Source of the DNA: Mesorhizobium sp. 131-2-1
GTDB lineage: Bacteria; Pseudomonadota; Alphaproteobacteria; Rhizobiales; Rhizobiaceae
DNA length: 64,000 bases
NCBI RefSeq assembly: GCF_016756535.1
Contig: NZ_AP023247.1
Coordinates: forward strand, 5,332,501 to 5,396,500
Direction: 5' to 3'
Below, piece by piece: positions 9,427-16,933 of this stretch. Under the pieces are notes generated by a model. It was given only the letters and a program-made list of their open reading frames with translations, was not told the origin of the DNA and searched no databases. Both the position numbers and the translations under genes were made by a program. The number at the start of each line of letters is the position of its first letter. The first letter of the stretch is position 1.

Positions 9427-9458
9427 GGCGGGTCTCCCGTTCTCATTTCCCTAGCGAA

Positions 9459-9487
9459 ACAAATTTCACTGTCAGTGACAGTAATTG
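9459..9487. promoter_or_regulatory. Shared methylamine-regulon motif, copy 1 (tmm promoter)
   Basis: Located 33 bases before the tmm start. It contains a perfect 15-base palindrome, ACTGTCAGTGACAGT, at 9468-9482, next to AATTTCA at 9462-9468. Aligned without gaps against the copy at 14443-14471, about 20 of 29 positions match. I read it as an operator or activator site for the tmm gene; the neighbouring XRE-cupin protein is the obvious candidate to bind it. Confidence 0.6.
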
Positions 9488-9643
9488 GCCCTCTTGTGCT
9501 GTCAATAACCAACTGCGTGAACGGTGTTGGCGTGCAGCGGATTTCACCCGGAAAACCGGCGATGGACAAGTTGGCGAGGAATGACCCTGCGACATAAGAT
9601 GGCTTGCCGTCGCGGTTGCCCTCTTGTATCGCCGCCGAATATG

Positions 9644-9658
9644 TTCACCATGAGTGAA
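9644..9658. promoter_or_regulatory. Inverted repeat before the XRE-cupin gene, possible autoregulatory site
   Basis: TTCAC-N5-GTGAA lies 25 bases before the preferred start of the regulator, and TGAAATT at 9655-9661 repeats the core of the shared regulon motif. Its position fits autoregulation. It also covers the alternative upstream start codons (9641, 9650), which argues that those are not used. Confidence 0.4.
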
Positions 9659-9682
9659 ATTCTCGCAGAATCTGGGGGCGAC

Positions 9683-10405
9683 ATGGCGAAGAAGACTTCC
9701 GATCTCAAGCACGCTGCCGGCGCCGCCAAGGACAAGCCCTCGCCGAAGGGGGTGTCGGCCGACGGGCGCACGATCCGCACGCTGCTGACCCAGAACCCGC
9801 ACGCCATTCGCGACACGCGCGAGAAGGTGCTGGAAGTGGCGATCGGGCGCGAGGTGCGGGCGTTCCGCAAGAAGCTCGGCATCACCGTCGCTGACCTGGC
9901 GGTCGCCACCGACATTTCGCTCGGCATGCTGTCGAAGATCGAGAACGGCATCACCTCGCCGTCGCTAACGACGCTGCAGGCGCTGTCGCGCGCGCTCGGC
10001 GTTCCTGTCACCGCCTTCTTCCGCCGCTTCGAGGAGGAGCATAGCGCCGTCTTCGTCAAGGCCGGCGAAGGCCTCGATGTCGAGCGCCGCGGCACGCGCG
10101 CCGGCCACCAGTACAATCTGCTCGGCCATATCGGCTCCAACACCAGCGGCGTCGTCGTCGAGCCCTATCTGATCACGCTGACCGAGGATTCGGACGTCTT
10201 CCCGACCTTCCAGCACGCAGGCATGGAGTTCCTCTACATGCTGGAGGGCGAGGTGGTGTACCGGCACGGCAGCAATCTCTATCCGATGAAGCCCGGCGAC
10301 AGCCTGTTCTTCGACGCCGACGCACCGCACGGACCGGAACAGCTGACGCGGCTGCCGATGCGCTATCTGTCGATCATCTGCTATCCGCAGAGCAGCGCTG
10401 GGTGA
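9683..10405 (+). CDS. XRE-family transcriptional regulator with C-terminal cupin domain
   Basis: This is a 240-residue DNA-binding protein. A helix-turn-helix of the XRE type spans about residues 56-111 (VADLAVATDISLGMLSKIENG), and a cupin_2 domain about 165-232 (HAGMEFLYMLEGEVVYRHG, then MKPGDSLFFDADAPHG) probably senses a small ligand. The frame is open upstream, with ATGs at 9641 and 9650. The ATG at 9683 has a GGGGG-rich Shine-Dalgarno stretch and avoids the inverted repeat at 9644-9658. It is divergent from tmm and convergent with dmmC, so it is placed to control TMA/TMAO degradation. The ligand is unknown; TMA, TMAO or another methylamine is inferred from context. Confidence 0.85.
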   Translation: MAKKTSDLKHAAGAAKDKPSPKGVSADGRTIRTLLTQNPHAIRDTREKVLEVAIGREVRAFRKKLGITVADLAVATDISLGMLSKIENGITSPSLTTLQALSRALGVPVTAFFRRFEEEHSAVFVKAGEGLDVERRGTRAGHQYNLLGHIGSNTSGVVVEPYLITLTEDSDVFPTFQHAGMEFLYMLEGEVVYRHGSNLYPMKPGDSLFFDADAPHGPEQLTRLPMRYLSIICYPQSSAG

Positions 10406-10548
10406 GGTGTACCGACATTCGGGTGAGGCCGGCCTGCAAATGCCGGCTTCCTGCGCTTCCGGTGCTCACGTACGAAAGTACGCTCCGCTCCGGTTCTCGC
10501 ATGCCACCATTTTCGACTCGGCCTGACCTGAAATCTCGAGACACCTCA
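10403..10548. repeat. Palindromic intergenic repeat between convergent genes
   Basis: TGAGGTGT at 10403-10410 is matched by its complement ACACCTCA at 10541-10548, bracketing a segment with further inverted pairs (GCCGGC twice around 10428-10447, and CGTACGAAAGTACG near 10469-10482). The core reads like the short mosaic palindromes scattered through rhizobial genomes. It may act as the terminator of both convergent transcripts. Confidence 0.5.
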
Positions 10549-11586
10549 GTCCGGCCCGAAACCCGGGCTGGTCGGGCTGCCGTCGTCAAGCTTCGACAGC
10601 CACTCGACCAGCGTCGGGCGATAGCGGGTCAGGCCCTTGTAGGTGGCGAGTTCTTCGGGCAGGTCGCGGATGACGCGGTGCAGGCGCCTTGCCCATTTGG
10701 GTTGCGTGACCAACTCATCCATCTTGATCAGGTAGCAGCGGATCGGGAAAACGATGCCGTTCGAGCGCGGCAGCCGCCAGAAGCTCTGCAATTCGACGCG
10801 CAGATGTACCTTGTCGCCGACATTCTCCGGCGTCACCGTCGCGCGGTCGGGACCCCATTTGTGGTAGTTCTCCGGGCTGGTGTCGAGGCGCGGATTGATG
10901 GTCATCGTCCAGTTCAGGCGCCGCGCCGGCTTGCCCTGCTGGATGTTGGTGAGGAACTTCAGCGCGCGGATGAAAATCCCCTTCTCATGCGCCAGCGGCA
11001 CCGGCGCGTGCCATTCGAAGAAATTCATGCCGATGTCGAAATCAAGCGACCAGTCGGCCTGGGTGGTGACCATGCCGGCATCCATCCACAGATTGCCGTC
11101 GCGCTGGTCGAGGATGCAGAAATCACCCTGGCTCTGGCGGGTGATGTATTCCATCGGGCCATAGGGCAGCGTCGAGGTGTCGCCGAAGGTGAAGGTGTCG
11201 TCGATGCCGAGCGGCCGGTTGATCCAGCGCCAGCGGTCGCCGTCGCGCGTCAGCGTGAAGTGCTCGGGATAACCGAGCGCCTGCTGCTCCATCAGAAGCT
11301 CGAGCAGGTCCCAGCCGGCCAGCGTCATATGCGGCAGCGACTGGCAGCGCAGCGGATCCTCGGCCAGCACCAGGGCGCGGTCCTGCATCTCGGCGACATA
11401 GTGCTCGTCGACGTCGATCAGGTTCTCAAGCACGCTGCCTTTCGGTCCGACGACATGCGGCTCGATGTTGACCGCATACATATAGCTGTCTTCGTTGAAC
11501 GGGAACGGAAAGCGCCTGATGTGCTCGGGGCTGTTCCTGAACGTGAAGTCGTCGCGGAAGGTTTCCTTGCGAAAGGTGATGCCCAA
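10546..11586 (-). CDS. dmmC: Dimethylamine monooxygenase, haem-dependent N-demethylase subunit (DUF3445)
   Basis: This is a 346-residue protein of the DUF3445 / haem-dependent oxidative N-demethylase family, the probable oxygen-activating subunit that converts dimethylamine to methylamine plus formaldehyde. Family-typical stretches include PFPFNEDSYMYAVNIEPHV near the N-terminus and YHKWGPDRATVTPENVGDKVHLRVELQ in the C-terminal half. It lies 9 bases downstream of the reductase gene as the last gene of a four-gene minus-strand operon (GcvT-like, small Cys-rich subunit, reductase, DUF3445). That order matches dmmDABC. The letter given to each subunit follows that order and is less certain than the function of the complex. 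Confidence 0.85.
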   Translation of the reverse strand: MGITFRKETFRDDFTFRNSPEHIRRFPFPFNEDSYMYAVNIEPHVVGPKGSVLENLIDVDEHYVAEMQDRALVLAEDPLRCQSLPHMTLAGWDLLELLMEQQALGYPEHFTLTRDGDRWRWINRPLGIDDTFTFGDTSTLPYGPMEYITRQSQGDFCILDQRDGNLWMDAGMVTTQADWSLDFDIGMNFFEWHAPVPLAHEKGIFIRALKFLTNIQQGKPARRLNWTMTINPRLDTSPENYHKWGPDRATVTPENVGDKVHLRVELQSFWRLPRSNGIVFPIRCYLIKMDELVTQPKWARRLHRVIRDLPEELATYKGLTRYRPTLVEWLSKLDDGSPTSPGFGPD

Positions 11587-11595
11587 GCTCGCCTC

Positions 11596-12561
11596 CTATC
11601 TTTCCAAGACCAGCGACTTGCCCTCGAAGCGTGAGACGCAAGGCATGATCTTGCAGCCGGAGCGATGGTCTTCCTCGCTCAGCCAGTGATCGTTGTGGAT
11701 GAACTTGCCGTCATGCGAGATGACATTGGTCTCGCACTGGCCGCAGACGCCGCCGCGGCAGAGATAGGGCGGATCGACGCCCGCCGCCTCGATCGCTTCG
11801 AGCAGGCTCTGCTGTGAACCGACACGGATGGTCTTGCCGCTGACGGCCAGCGCCACATCGAACGGCGCGCCCGGCTGCGGCGCCGCGAAATGCTCGAAAT
11901 GCACGGTCTCCGACGGCCAGCCGAGAGCGGCCGCGCGGTCGCGCACCCAGTTGATCATGCCGGCTGGGCCGCAGACATAGAGATTCGTGCCGAGCGGCTG
12001 CGTGGAGAGCAGACGGTCGAGATCGATGCGCTCGTCGCGATCGTCGTGATAGAGCTTCACCCGGCGGTCGTAGCGTTGCTGCAGGACATCGGCATAGGTA
12101 CCGAGCGAAGCCGTGCGGCAGGTGTAGTGCAGTTCGAAATTGCCGCCGGACCCCGCCAGCTGCGCGGTCTGCGCCATGAACGGCGTGATGCCGATGCCGC
12201 CGGCCAGCATCAGGTGCTTCTTTGCCCTGAGATCGAGCGAGAACAGGTTGACCGGATAGCTGATCACCATCTCCAGGCCGGGCTTGACGGACCTGTGCAT
12301 GAACAGCGAGCCGCCGCGACCGACATCGTCGCGCCGCACCGAGATCGTGTACTCCCTGGTGTCGAGCGGCGAGCCCATCAGCGAATAGGGATTGAGCCTG
12401 GTGCGATCGCCGTCGCGCATCTCGACCACGACGTGGGCGCCGCCGGAAAAGGTCGGCAGCAGCTCGCCGTCGCGGCGGCGGAAATGGAAGCGGGTGACCA
12501 GGTCGTTGACCGGGACGACATCGCTCACCACGACGTCGAGCTTGGTGGTGCCGGTGCTCAT
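11596..12561 (-). CDS. dmmB: Dimethylamine monooxygenase reductase subunit (PDR/VanB-type oxidoreductase)
   Basis: This 321-residue electron-transfer protein passes electrons from NAD(P)H through flavin and a [2Fe-2S] centre to the oxygenase subunit. A ferredoxin-reductase fold occupies the N-terminal part, with the flavin motif NPYSLMG near residue 60, GGIGITPFM in the NAD domain and YVCGPAGM later. A C-terminal plant-type ferredoxin domain has Cys268, Cys273, Cys276 and Cys308 (CRGGVCGQC then PCVSR). Start ATG at 12561 overlaps the stop of the upstream gene by 4 bases (ATGA), so translation is coupled. Confidence 0.88.
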   Translation of the reverse strand: MSTGTTKLDVVVSDVVPVNDLVTRFHFRRRDGELLPTFSGGAHVVVEMRDGDRTRLNPYSLMGSPLDTREYTISVRRDDVGRGGSLFMHRSVKPGLEMVISYPVNLFSLDLRAKKHLMLAGGIGITPFMAQTAQLAGSGGNFELHYTCRTASLGTYADVLQQRYDRRVKLYHDDRDERIDLDRLLSTQPLGTNLYVCGPAGMINWVRDRAAALGWPSETVHFEHFAAPQPGAPFDVALAVSGKTIRVGSQQSLLEAIEAAGVDPPYLCRGGVCGQCETNVISHDGKFIHNDHWLSEEDHRSGCKIMPCVSRFEGKSLVLER

Positions 12562-13154
12562 GGGAAGGCCTCCTCCATCGGAGGAATCTCTGTGCGATCC
12601 TCGGCGTTGATGCACACTCCCTGGAAGGCGGCGAGGCGCCGCGAATAGTGGTCGCGCACCAGAAGCAGCAGGCCGCAATGCGCGCACAGCGCCGGCTGCG
12701 TCGTCACATTCTCGGTGATGCCCTTGCAGTGCACGCATTGCATGCGGCGCGCCAGCGAGCCGCGATGCTCGGTCTGCATGGAGGTGTGGTCTATGCCGGC
12801 CTCGAGCGCCACCTGCATGGCCTGGCCGATCAGCCCTTCTGTCCCGCAGAGATAGAGGCGCAGGCCCATATGGGCGTTGGTCAGTGTCTGCTTCAGCCGC
12901 GGCAGCAGGCTGGCGAAGGATGGCGGCATGTGGAGCTGTGCCGGCTTCAGGGCTTCGAGAGCGGCAATGTGCTTGCCGTCGGAACCCGGAATGAAGACGA
13001 TCTCGGCGCCGTCGAAGAAGCCGGCCGGCGCCTTGCCAGCCATGTCAAGGATCGCGAGCGCGCCTTCGGCATCCGCCACGAAAAGATGGTGCTTGCCGGG
13101 CTGCGGAGACAGGGTTCCGTAAACGGGCCGGCTGATGATCGTCTTGGCTGCCAT
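12558..13154 (-). CDS. dmmA: Dimethylamine monooxygenase small subunit (DmmA family)
   Basis: This 198-residue protein belongs to a family found only with the reductase and DUF3445 subunits of dimethylamine monooxygenase. The C-terminal part carries four cysteines in two CxxC pairs (Cys140/Cys143 and Cys157/Cys160), suggesting a rubredoxin-like iron or zinc site, followed by LLVRDHYSRRLAAFQGVC. The N-terminal part has no recognisable enzyme motif; the central YLCGTEGLIG stretch resembles the end of a flavoreductase NAD domain. A GAAGGAAG site precedes the ATG. Likely role: electron relay or assembly subunit, inferred. Confidence 0.8.
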   Translation of the reverse strand: MAAKTIISRPVYGTLSPQPGKHHLFVADAEGALAILDMAGKAPAGFFDGAEIVFIPGSDGKHIAALEALKPAQLHMPPSFASLLPRLKQTLTNAHMGLRLYLCGTEGLIGQAMQVALEAGIDHTSMQTEHRGSLARRMQCVHCKGITENVTTQPALCAHCGLLLLVRDHYSRRLAAFQGVCINAEDRTEIPPMEEAFP

Positions 13155-13195
13155 TCTTCCTTCGTGCCTTAAAAACCCCTCCCGTTGATAATGCC

Positions 13196-14329
13196 TCAGC
13201 CCTTGGCGGTGCGCTTGGTTTTCTTGGGATCGTCGAACGGCAATGGCTGCGCGGTCGCCTTGATCGGGCCGCTCCTGTTGCGGATCTCAAGCCTGGTGTC
13301 CTTGACCGCGCAGTCGACATCAAGGCGGGCGATGCCCATCGATTTCTCGACCAGCGGCGAATACATGGCGCAGGTCACCACACCGACCTTCTTGCCGTCG
13401 CGGTAGACCGGCGCGCCTTCGTCGGCCGGCTCCTTGCCGTCGAGCAGAACGCCGTAGATCTTGAAGCGCTCCTTGCCTTTCAGGCGATAGTGCTCCTCGG
13501 CGCCGCGGAAGCCGGTCTTGCCGGGACTGACGGTGAAGTCGAGGCCGAGTTCCCACAGCGTGTCGCCGGGGCCTTCACTGTCGAACGGGTATTTCTGCGA
13601 ATTGTCGTAGGGGTAGAACAGCAGGTAGCTCTCGACGCGCAGCATATCGAGCGTGGTGAAGCGGCAGGGGATAATGCCTGCGCTCTTGCCCTCGTCGAGG
13701 ATCCTGTCCCAGATCGTGCCGGCATCCTGGCCACGGCAGAAGATCTCGTAGCCGCGCTCACCGGTATAGCCGGTGCGCGAGATCATCACCGGGAAACCGA
13801 ACAGTTGTGTCTGCATGTGGTGGAAATAGTTGAGGTCGCGGATGCCCGGCACGTGCTTGGCGAGATAGTCGACCGCAGTCGGCCCCTGCAGCGACAGGTC
13901 GTGCAGATTGTCGTCGAAGCGCAGCGAGACGTCGCGGCCCATGGCGGCGCGCTGCAATTCCTCATGGCCGGTGCCCGAGCCGTGCACGACCATCCAGGAG
14001 TTCGGACTGATGCGGTAGATGATGCAGTCGTCGGTGAACTTGCCGGCCTCGTTCAGCATGCAGGCATAGGCCGACTTGCCGGGATAAATCTTCTCCACAT
14101 CGCGCGTGGTGGCGAGGTCGATGAGGTGCGCGGCATGCGGCCCGGTGATGTGGACCTTCTTCAGGCCGGAGACATCCATCAGCCCGGCCTTGGTGCGGAT
14201 GGCGACATATTCCTCGTCGGCGTCCTTGTCGTAGGTCCAGGCGGTGCCCATGCCGCTCCAGTCCTCGAGCTTCGAGCCGAGCGCGCGGTGGCGGTCCGCC
14301 AAGGTCGAAAATCTCCAGGATGCCGTCAT
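13196..14329 (-). CDS. dmmD: GcvT-like aminomethyltransferase of the dimethylamine operon
   Basis: This is a 377-residue protein of the folate-dependent aminomethyltransferase (GcvT) superfamily. FTDDCIIYR near residues 98-106 corresponds to the catalytic Asp region of GcvT, and RTGYTGERGYE at 185-195 is a family signature. It is first in the minus-strand operon before the three oxygenase genes. It probably binds tetrahydrofolate and captures the formaldehyde equivalent released from dimethylamine as methylene-THF; this role is inferred from the family. The frame is open to 14443, but the ATG at 14329 has a GGAGGA site 8 bases upstream. The shared motif lies about 115 bases before it. Confidence 0.83.
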   Translation of the reverse strand: MTASWRFSTLADRHRALGSKLEDWSGMGTAWTYDKDADEEYVAIRTKAGLMDVSGLKKVHITGPHAAHLIDLATTRDVEKIYPGKSAYACMLNEAGKFTDDCIIYRISPNSWMVVHGSGTGHEELQRAAMGRDVSLRFDDNLHDLSLQGPTAVDYLAKHVPGIRDLNYFHHMQTQLFGFPVMISRTGYTGERGYEIFCRGQDAGTIWDRILDEGKSAGIIPCRFTTLDMLRVESYLLFYPYDNSQKYPFDSEGPGDTLWELGLDFTVSPGKTGFRGAEEHYRLKGKERFKIYGVLLDGKEPADEGAPVYRDGKKVGVVTCAMYSPLVEKSMGIARLDVDCAVKDTRLEIRNRSGPIKATAQPLPFDDPKKTKRTAKG

Positions 14330-14442
14330 CCGATCGTCCTCCGTCCGAAAGTCATTGCTGTTCCCTGCCCCTTGGCCCGATGGCTGGAGCTTTGAGCGAA
14401 TATTGATCGCAAACACCGGAGCGCCGCAATCCCCTGCAAGCA

Positions 14443-14471
14443 AATAATTTCATTGTCAGGCAAAATTGTTG
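14443..14471. promoter_or_regulatory. Shared methylamine-regulon motif, copy 2 (dmmD / small-membrane-protein operon)
   Basis: Located in the 287-base divergent region between dmmD and the transporter operon. It begins AATAATTTCA and continues CAGGCAAA then TTGTT. Aligned to the copy before tdm (27733-27761), 23 of 29 positions are identical, mismatches being mainly in a 4-base block. This is the best pairwise match of the three copies and can serve both divergent transcripts. Confidence 0.65.
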
Positions 14472-14546
14472 ACACGAAACGAACGGTTCACAAATCGTAA
14501 ATGCGGCTTGACAATTCCGGAATTCGGTCGGAATTTATGAAAAAAA

Positions 14547-14567
14547 TTTCACTCTCTTGAAAGAGAG
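14547..14567. promoter_or_regulatory. Nested inverted repeats upstream of the small-membrane-protein operon
   Basis: TTTCA-N6-TGAAA (14547-14562) overlaps CTCTC-N6-GAGAG (14552-14567), 50 to 70 bases before the first start codon and inside an AT-rich stretch. The first repeat contains the same TTTCA half-site as the shared motif. It could be a second operator or a leader hairpin. Confidence 0.4.
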
Positions 14568-14616
14568 GGACGCCCGCTCGATTCGGGGCCGGACGTCGAG
14601 AGAAGGGGAAAAACCG

Positions 14617-14904
14617 ATGTCCGACCTGCAGCAGCGCATCGAAGCGCTGTACCGTTCCGACGTGCGCGGATCCGCGCTGCTCATCATCTGCCTGTGGGCG
14701 ACAATCCTCTTCGTCCTCATCATGACATGGCCATACATTCCAGACGCCGGCATCAAGCTCGTCGTCGCGATCGCCGCCGCCGCCGTGCTGATCTTCAACA
14801 CGGCCGCCATCCTGGCCATGGTCAACCACTACAAGGAAGACAAGGACTTCATCTACGGGCTCGACATCAAGAACGCCGACGCTTTCCGCAACCGCAAGTC
14901 CTGA
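14617..14904 (+). CDS. Small membrane protein with two transmembrane segments, unknown function
   Basis: This 95-residue protein has two predicted transmembrane helices (about 19-38 and 46-69), a short amphipathic N-terminus and a charged tail (YKEDKDFIYGLDIKNADAF). I do not recognise a named family. It is the first gene of an operon containing two further tiny membrane proteins and an APC permease, 13 bases before the next. Start ATG 14617 is preceded by AGAAGGGG. The arrangement resembles transporters that need small accessory subunits, so I suggest an auxiliary subunit of the permease at 15487. No enzymatic motif is seen. Confidence 0.75.
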   Translation: MSDLQQRIEALYRSDVRGSALLIICLWATILFVLIMTWPYIPDAGIKLVVAIAAAAVLIFNTAAILAMVNHYKEDKDFIYGLDIKNADAFRNRKS

Positions 14905-14917
14905 GGGGTAGTAAAGC

Positions 14918-15295
14918 ATGTCCCGCTACACACCGCCGGAACAGAGCAAAGCCGGCCAGATCCTCGACATCGCCGTCGTCGTGGTCGCCATTTTCGTCGC
15001 CCTTTGGCTGCCGCTGAAACTCGGCCTCGCGGGAGCGGCGAAATCCATCGATCCGCTCGACGCCAAGACCTGGGACGCGCTTGGCCAGAACGCCACCATG
15101 GCCTCGATCTGGGAGAAACTCGGCTACACGCCCGAGACCGCGCACGACATCATCCAGAACCGGTTCCATTATGTGATCGACTGGCCGACGCTGATCATCA
15201 TGGCGGCGGTTCTGATCGGCTATTTCGTGTTCCTGTTCCGCGCATCGGACCGTGAATATCGCGACGTCATCAAAGAAAAGTTCGACGACAAGTAA
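14918..15295 (+). CDS. Small membrane protein with two transmembrane segments, unknown function
   Basis: This 125-residue protein has transmembrane segments at about 16-36 and 90-107, joined by a loop of some 50 residues (AKSIDPLDAKTWDALGQNAT and onward) that would be periplasmic if both termini are cytoplasmic. The C-terminus is charged (SDREYRDVIKEKFDDK). No family is recognised. It lies between two other small membrane-protein genes of the permease operon, with tight spacing on both sides. The loop could contact substrate or the permease; that is speculation. Confidence 0.75.
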   Translation: MSRYTPPEQSKAGQILDIAVVVVAIFVALWLPLKLGLAGAAKSIDPLDAKTWDALGQNATMASIWEKLGYTPETAHDIIQNRFHYVIDWPTLIIMAAVLIGYFVFLFRASDREYRDVIKEKFDDK

Positions 15296-15310
15296 TCCGG
15301 GGACACGATC

Positions 15311-15472
15311 ATGTGGATACCGCTCTCTTACGCATGCTGGGGCATCTCGATCGTGCTTGCGCTGTGGATGCTCTACGACTGGTTCAAGATCGATACCACC
15401 TACCCCGAGGAGGTCCTGACCTCGTCGCGCGAAGGCGAGCTTGAGGCCGTTTCCGAAAAGCACCGGATCTGA
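15311..15472 (+). CDS. 53-residue single-span membrane protein, unknown function
   Basis: This is a very small frame with a start ATG at 15311, a hydrophobic helix at about residues 5-23 (LSYACWGISIVLALWMLY) and a charged, probably cytoplasmic tail (REGELEAVSEKH). The upstream gene ends 16 bases before it and the permease begins 14 bases after it, so the space is fully used by the operon. The regular spacing, clear helix and acidic tail argue for a real gene, even though only a weak GGGGA ribosome-binding site is visible. Likely a third accessory subunit of the following APC permease. Confidence 0.65.
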   Translation: MWIPLSYACWGISIVLALWMLYDWFKIDTTYPEEVLTSSREGELEAVSEKHRI

Positions 15473-15486
15473 GCGGGGATTGATCG

Positions 15487-16887
15487 ATGACGGTCGCGCT
15501 TGACAACACCACCACCATTCACGGCGACAGGGTCTCGCTGCTCCGGGTGCTCGGCCCCGCCCATGTCTGGGCGCTCGGCGTCGGCATCGTGCTGGTCGGC
15601 GAATTCACCGGCTGGAACTTCGCCGCCGACAAGGGCGGCGCGCTGGCCGCGCTGATCGTCTGCTGGCTCGTCGGCCTGCTCTACACCTCGGTCGCGATGA
15701 TCGATTCCGAGGTGACGTCGACCGTCGCCGCCGCCGGCGGCCAGTACGCACAGGCCAAGCACATCGTCGGGCCGCTGATGGCGTTCAATGTCGCGCTCTT
15801 CCTGGTGTTCGCCTACACGATGCTGGAAGTCTCGGACGCGATCCTGCTCGGCGACACGATCGTCGCCAAGGCCGGGGTCGAGGGCCTGACCCACAATTCC
15901 TTCATCGCCGCCACCATCGTGGTGTTGGCATGGCTCAACTATCGCGGCGTGCTGATGACGCTCAACGTCAACTTCATCATCACCGCGATCGCCTATGTCT
16001 CGATCGTCATCCTGTTCTTCTCGGTAAGCCCGTGGACGCAAGGGGCTGTGCTGAAGCTCAACGAACTGGTCACCCCCGGCAATGCGCTGCCCTATGGCTG
16101 GATCGGCGTGATCGCCGCCTTCCAGTTCGGCATCTGGTACTATCTTGGCATCGAGGGCACCACGCAGGCGGCCGAGGAAGTGCGCTCTCCGGCCCGCTCG
16201 CTGCCCTACGGCACCATGGCCGGCATGATCACGCTTCTGATCGCCGCCGCGATGACCTGGTATGTCTGCGCCTCGATGATGCCGTGGGAATATCTCGGCA
16301 TCACCTATTACCCGCTGTGGGACGCCGGCAAGCTGACCGGCAGCCCGCTGCTCGAGAACCTCTTGTTCATCGCGACGCTGCTTGCAGCACTGGCGTCGGC
16401 CAATGGCTGTATCAACGACGCGGCGCGCGCCTGGTTCTCGCTCGGCCGCGACCGCTATCTGCCGATCTGGTTCTCGGCGGTGCATCCGAAATACCGCACG
16501 CCGTACCGCTCGATCCTGTTCCTGCTGCCGATCGCCCTTGCCTTCGCCTTCATCGCCGACCTCAACCAGGCGATCACCTTCTCGATCCTGTCGGGCGTGC
16601 TGCAATACACCTTCATGAGCATCAACATCCTGATGTTCCGCAAGAAGTGGCCGCTCGGCTCGATCCGCCGCGGCTACACGCATCCGTTCCATCCGCTGCC
16701 GGCGATCGTCTTGTTCTGCCTGTGCGTGGTCACCTTCTTCGCCATCTTCCTCGGCTTCGGCTCGCAGCTGATCGCGATGACCATCTTCTATTTCCTGATC
16801 TCGCTGTGGTTCCACTTCTACCGCTACAAATTCGTGCGCCGCGGCGACCAGTTCACCATGCCGTGGCCGAAGCCGCAGGGCTATTGA
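15487..16887 (+). CDS. APC-superfamily permease (ethanolamine/amino acid permease-like)
   Basis: This is a 466-residue polytopic inner-membrane transporter with about 12 hydrophobic segments. It resembles the amino acid-polyamine-organocation superfamily, nearest in character to ethanolamine permeases (GEFTGWNFAADKGG in helix 1, YLGIEGTTQAAEEVRSPARSLPYG in the central loop, NGCINDAARAWFSLGRDRYLP before later helices). It is encoded after three tiny membrane proteins in an operon whose promoter region holds the shared methylamine motif. Likely substrate, inferred from context: a methylated amine, gamma-glutamylmethylamide, N-methylglutamate or a related compound. Substrate specificity cannot be read from sequence. 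Confidence 0.85.
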   Translation: MTVALDNTTTIHGDRVSLLRVLGPAHVWALGVGIVLVGEFTGWNFAADKGGALAALIVCWLVGLLYTSVAMIDSEVTSTVAAAGGQYAQAKHIVGPLMAFNVALFLVFAYTMLEVSDAILLGDTIVAKAGVEGLTHNSFIAATIVVLAWLNYRGVLMTLNVNFIITAIAYVSIVILFFSVSPWTQGAVLKLNELVTPGNALPYGWIGVIAAFQFGIWYYLGIEGTTQAAEEVRSPARSLPYGTMAGMITLLIAAAMTWYVCASMMPWEYLGITYYPLWDAGKLTGSPLLENLLFIATLLAALASANGCINDAARAWFSLGRDRYLPIWFSAVHPKYRTPYRSILFLLPIALAFAFIADLNQAITFSILSGVLQYTFMSINILMFRKKWPLGSIRRGYTHPFHPLPAIVLFCLCVVTFFAIFLGFGSQLIAMTIFYFLISLWFHFYRYKFVRRGDQFTMPWPKPQGY

Positions 16888-16896
16888 GTGGAAAGA

Positions 16897-16921
16897 AGGC
16901 CCGCCGGCCGACGGCGGGCCT
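16897..16921 (+). terminator. Intercistronic hairpin after the APC permease
   Basis: A 9-base stem AGGCCCGCC / GGCGGGCCT with a 7-base loop lies directly after the permease stop. There is no T-run, so it may be an attenuator or mRNA-stabilising hairpin instead of a full terminator. The next gene begins within about 13 bases. Confidence 0.5.
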
Positions 16922-16933
16922 GGCGTGTCCGAG

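Noticed and set aside
9524-9682. Longer N-terminus for the XRE-cupin regulator
   Set aside because: The upstream codons lack homology-like character, and the inverted repeat at 9644-9658 lies over the alternative starts; ATG 9683 is better placed.
10402-11634. Plus-strand frame of about 410 codons opposite dmmC
   Set aside because: Fully overlaps dmmC in antisense and carries no recognisable domain; dmmC has clear DUF3445 features and operon context.
16897-16921. True terminator after the APC permease
   Set aside because: A strong stem but no T-run, and the next gene starts at once in the same direction; listed as an intercistronic hairpin only.
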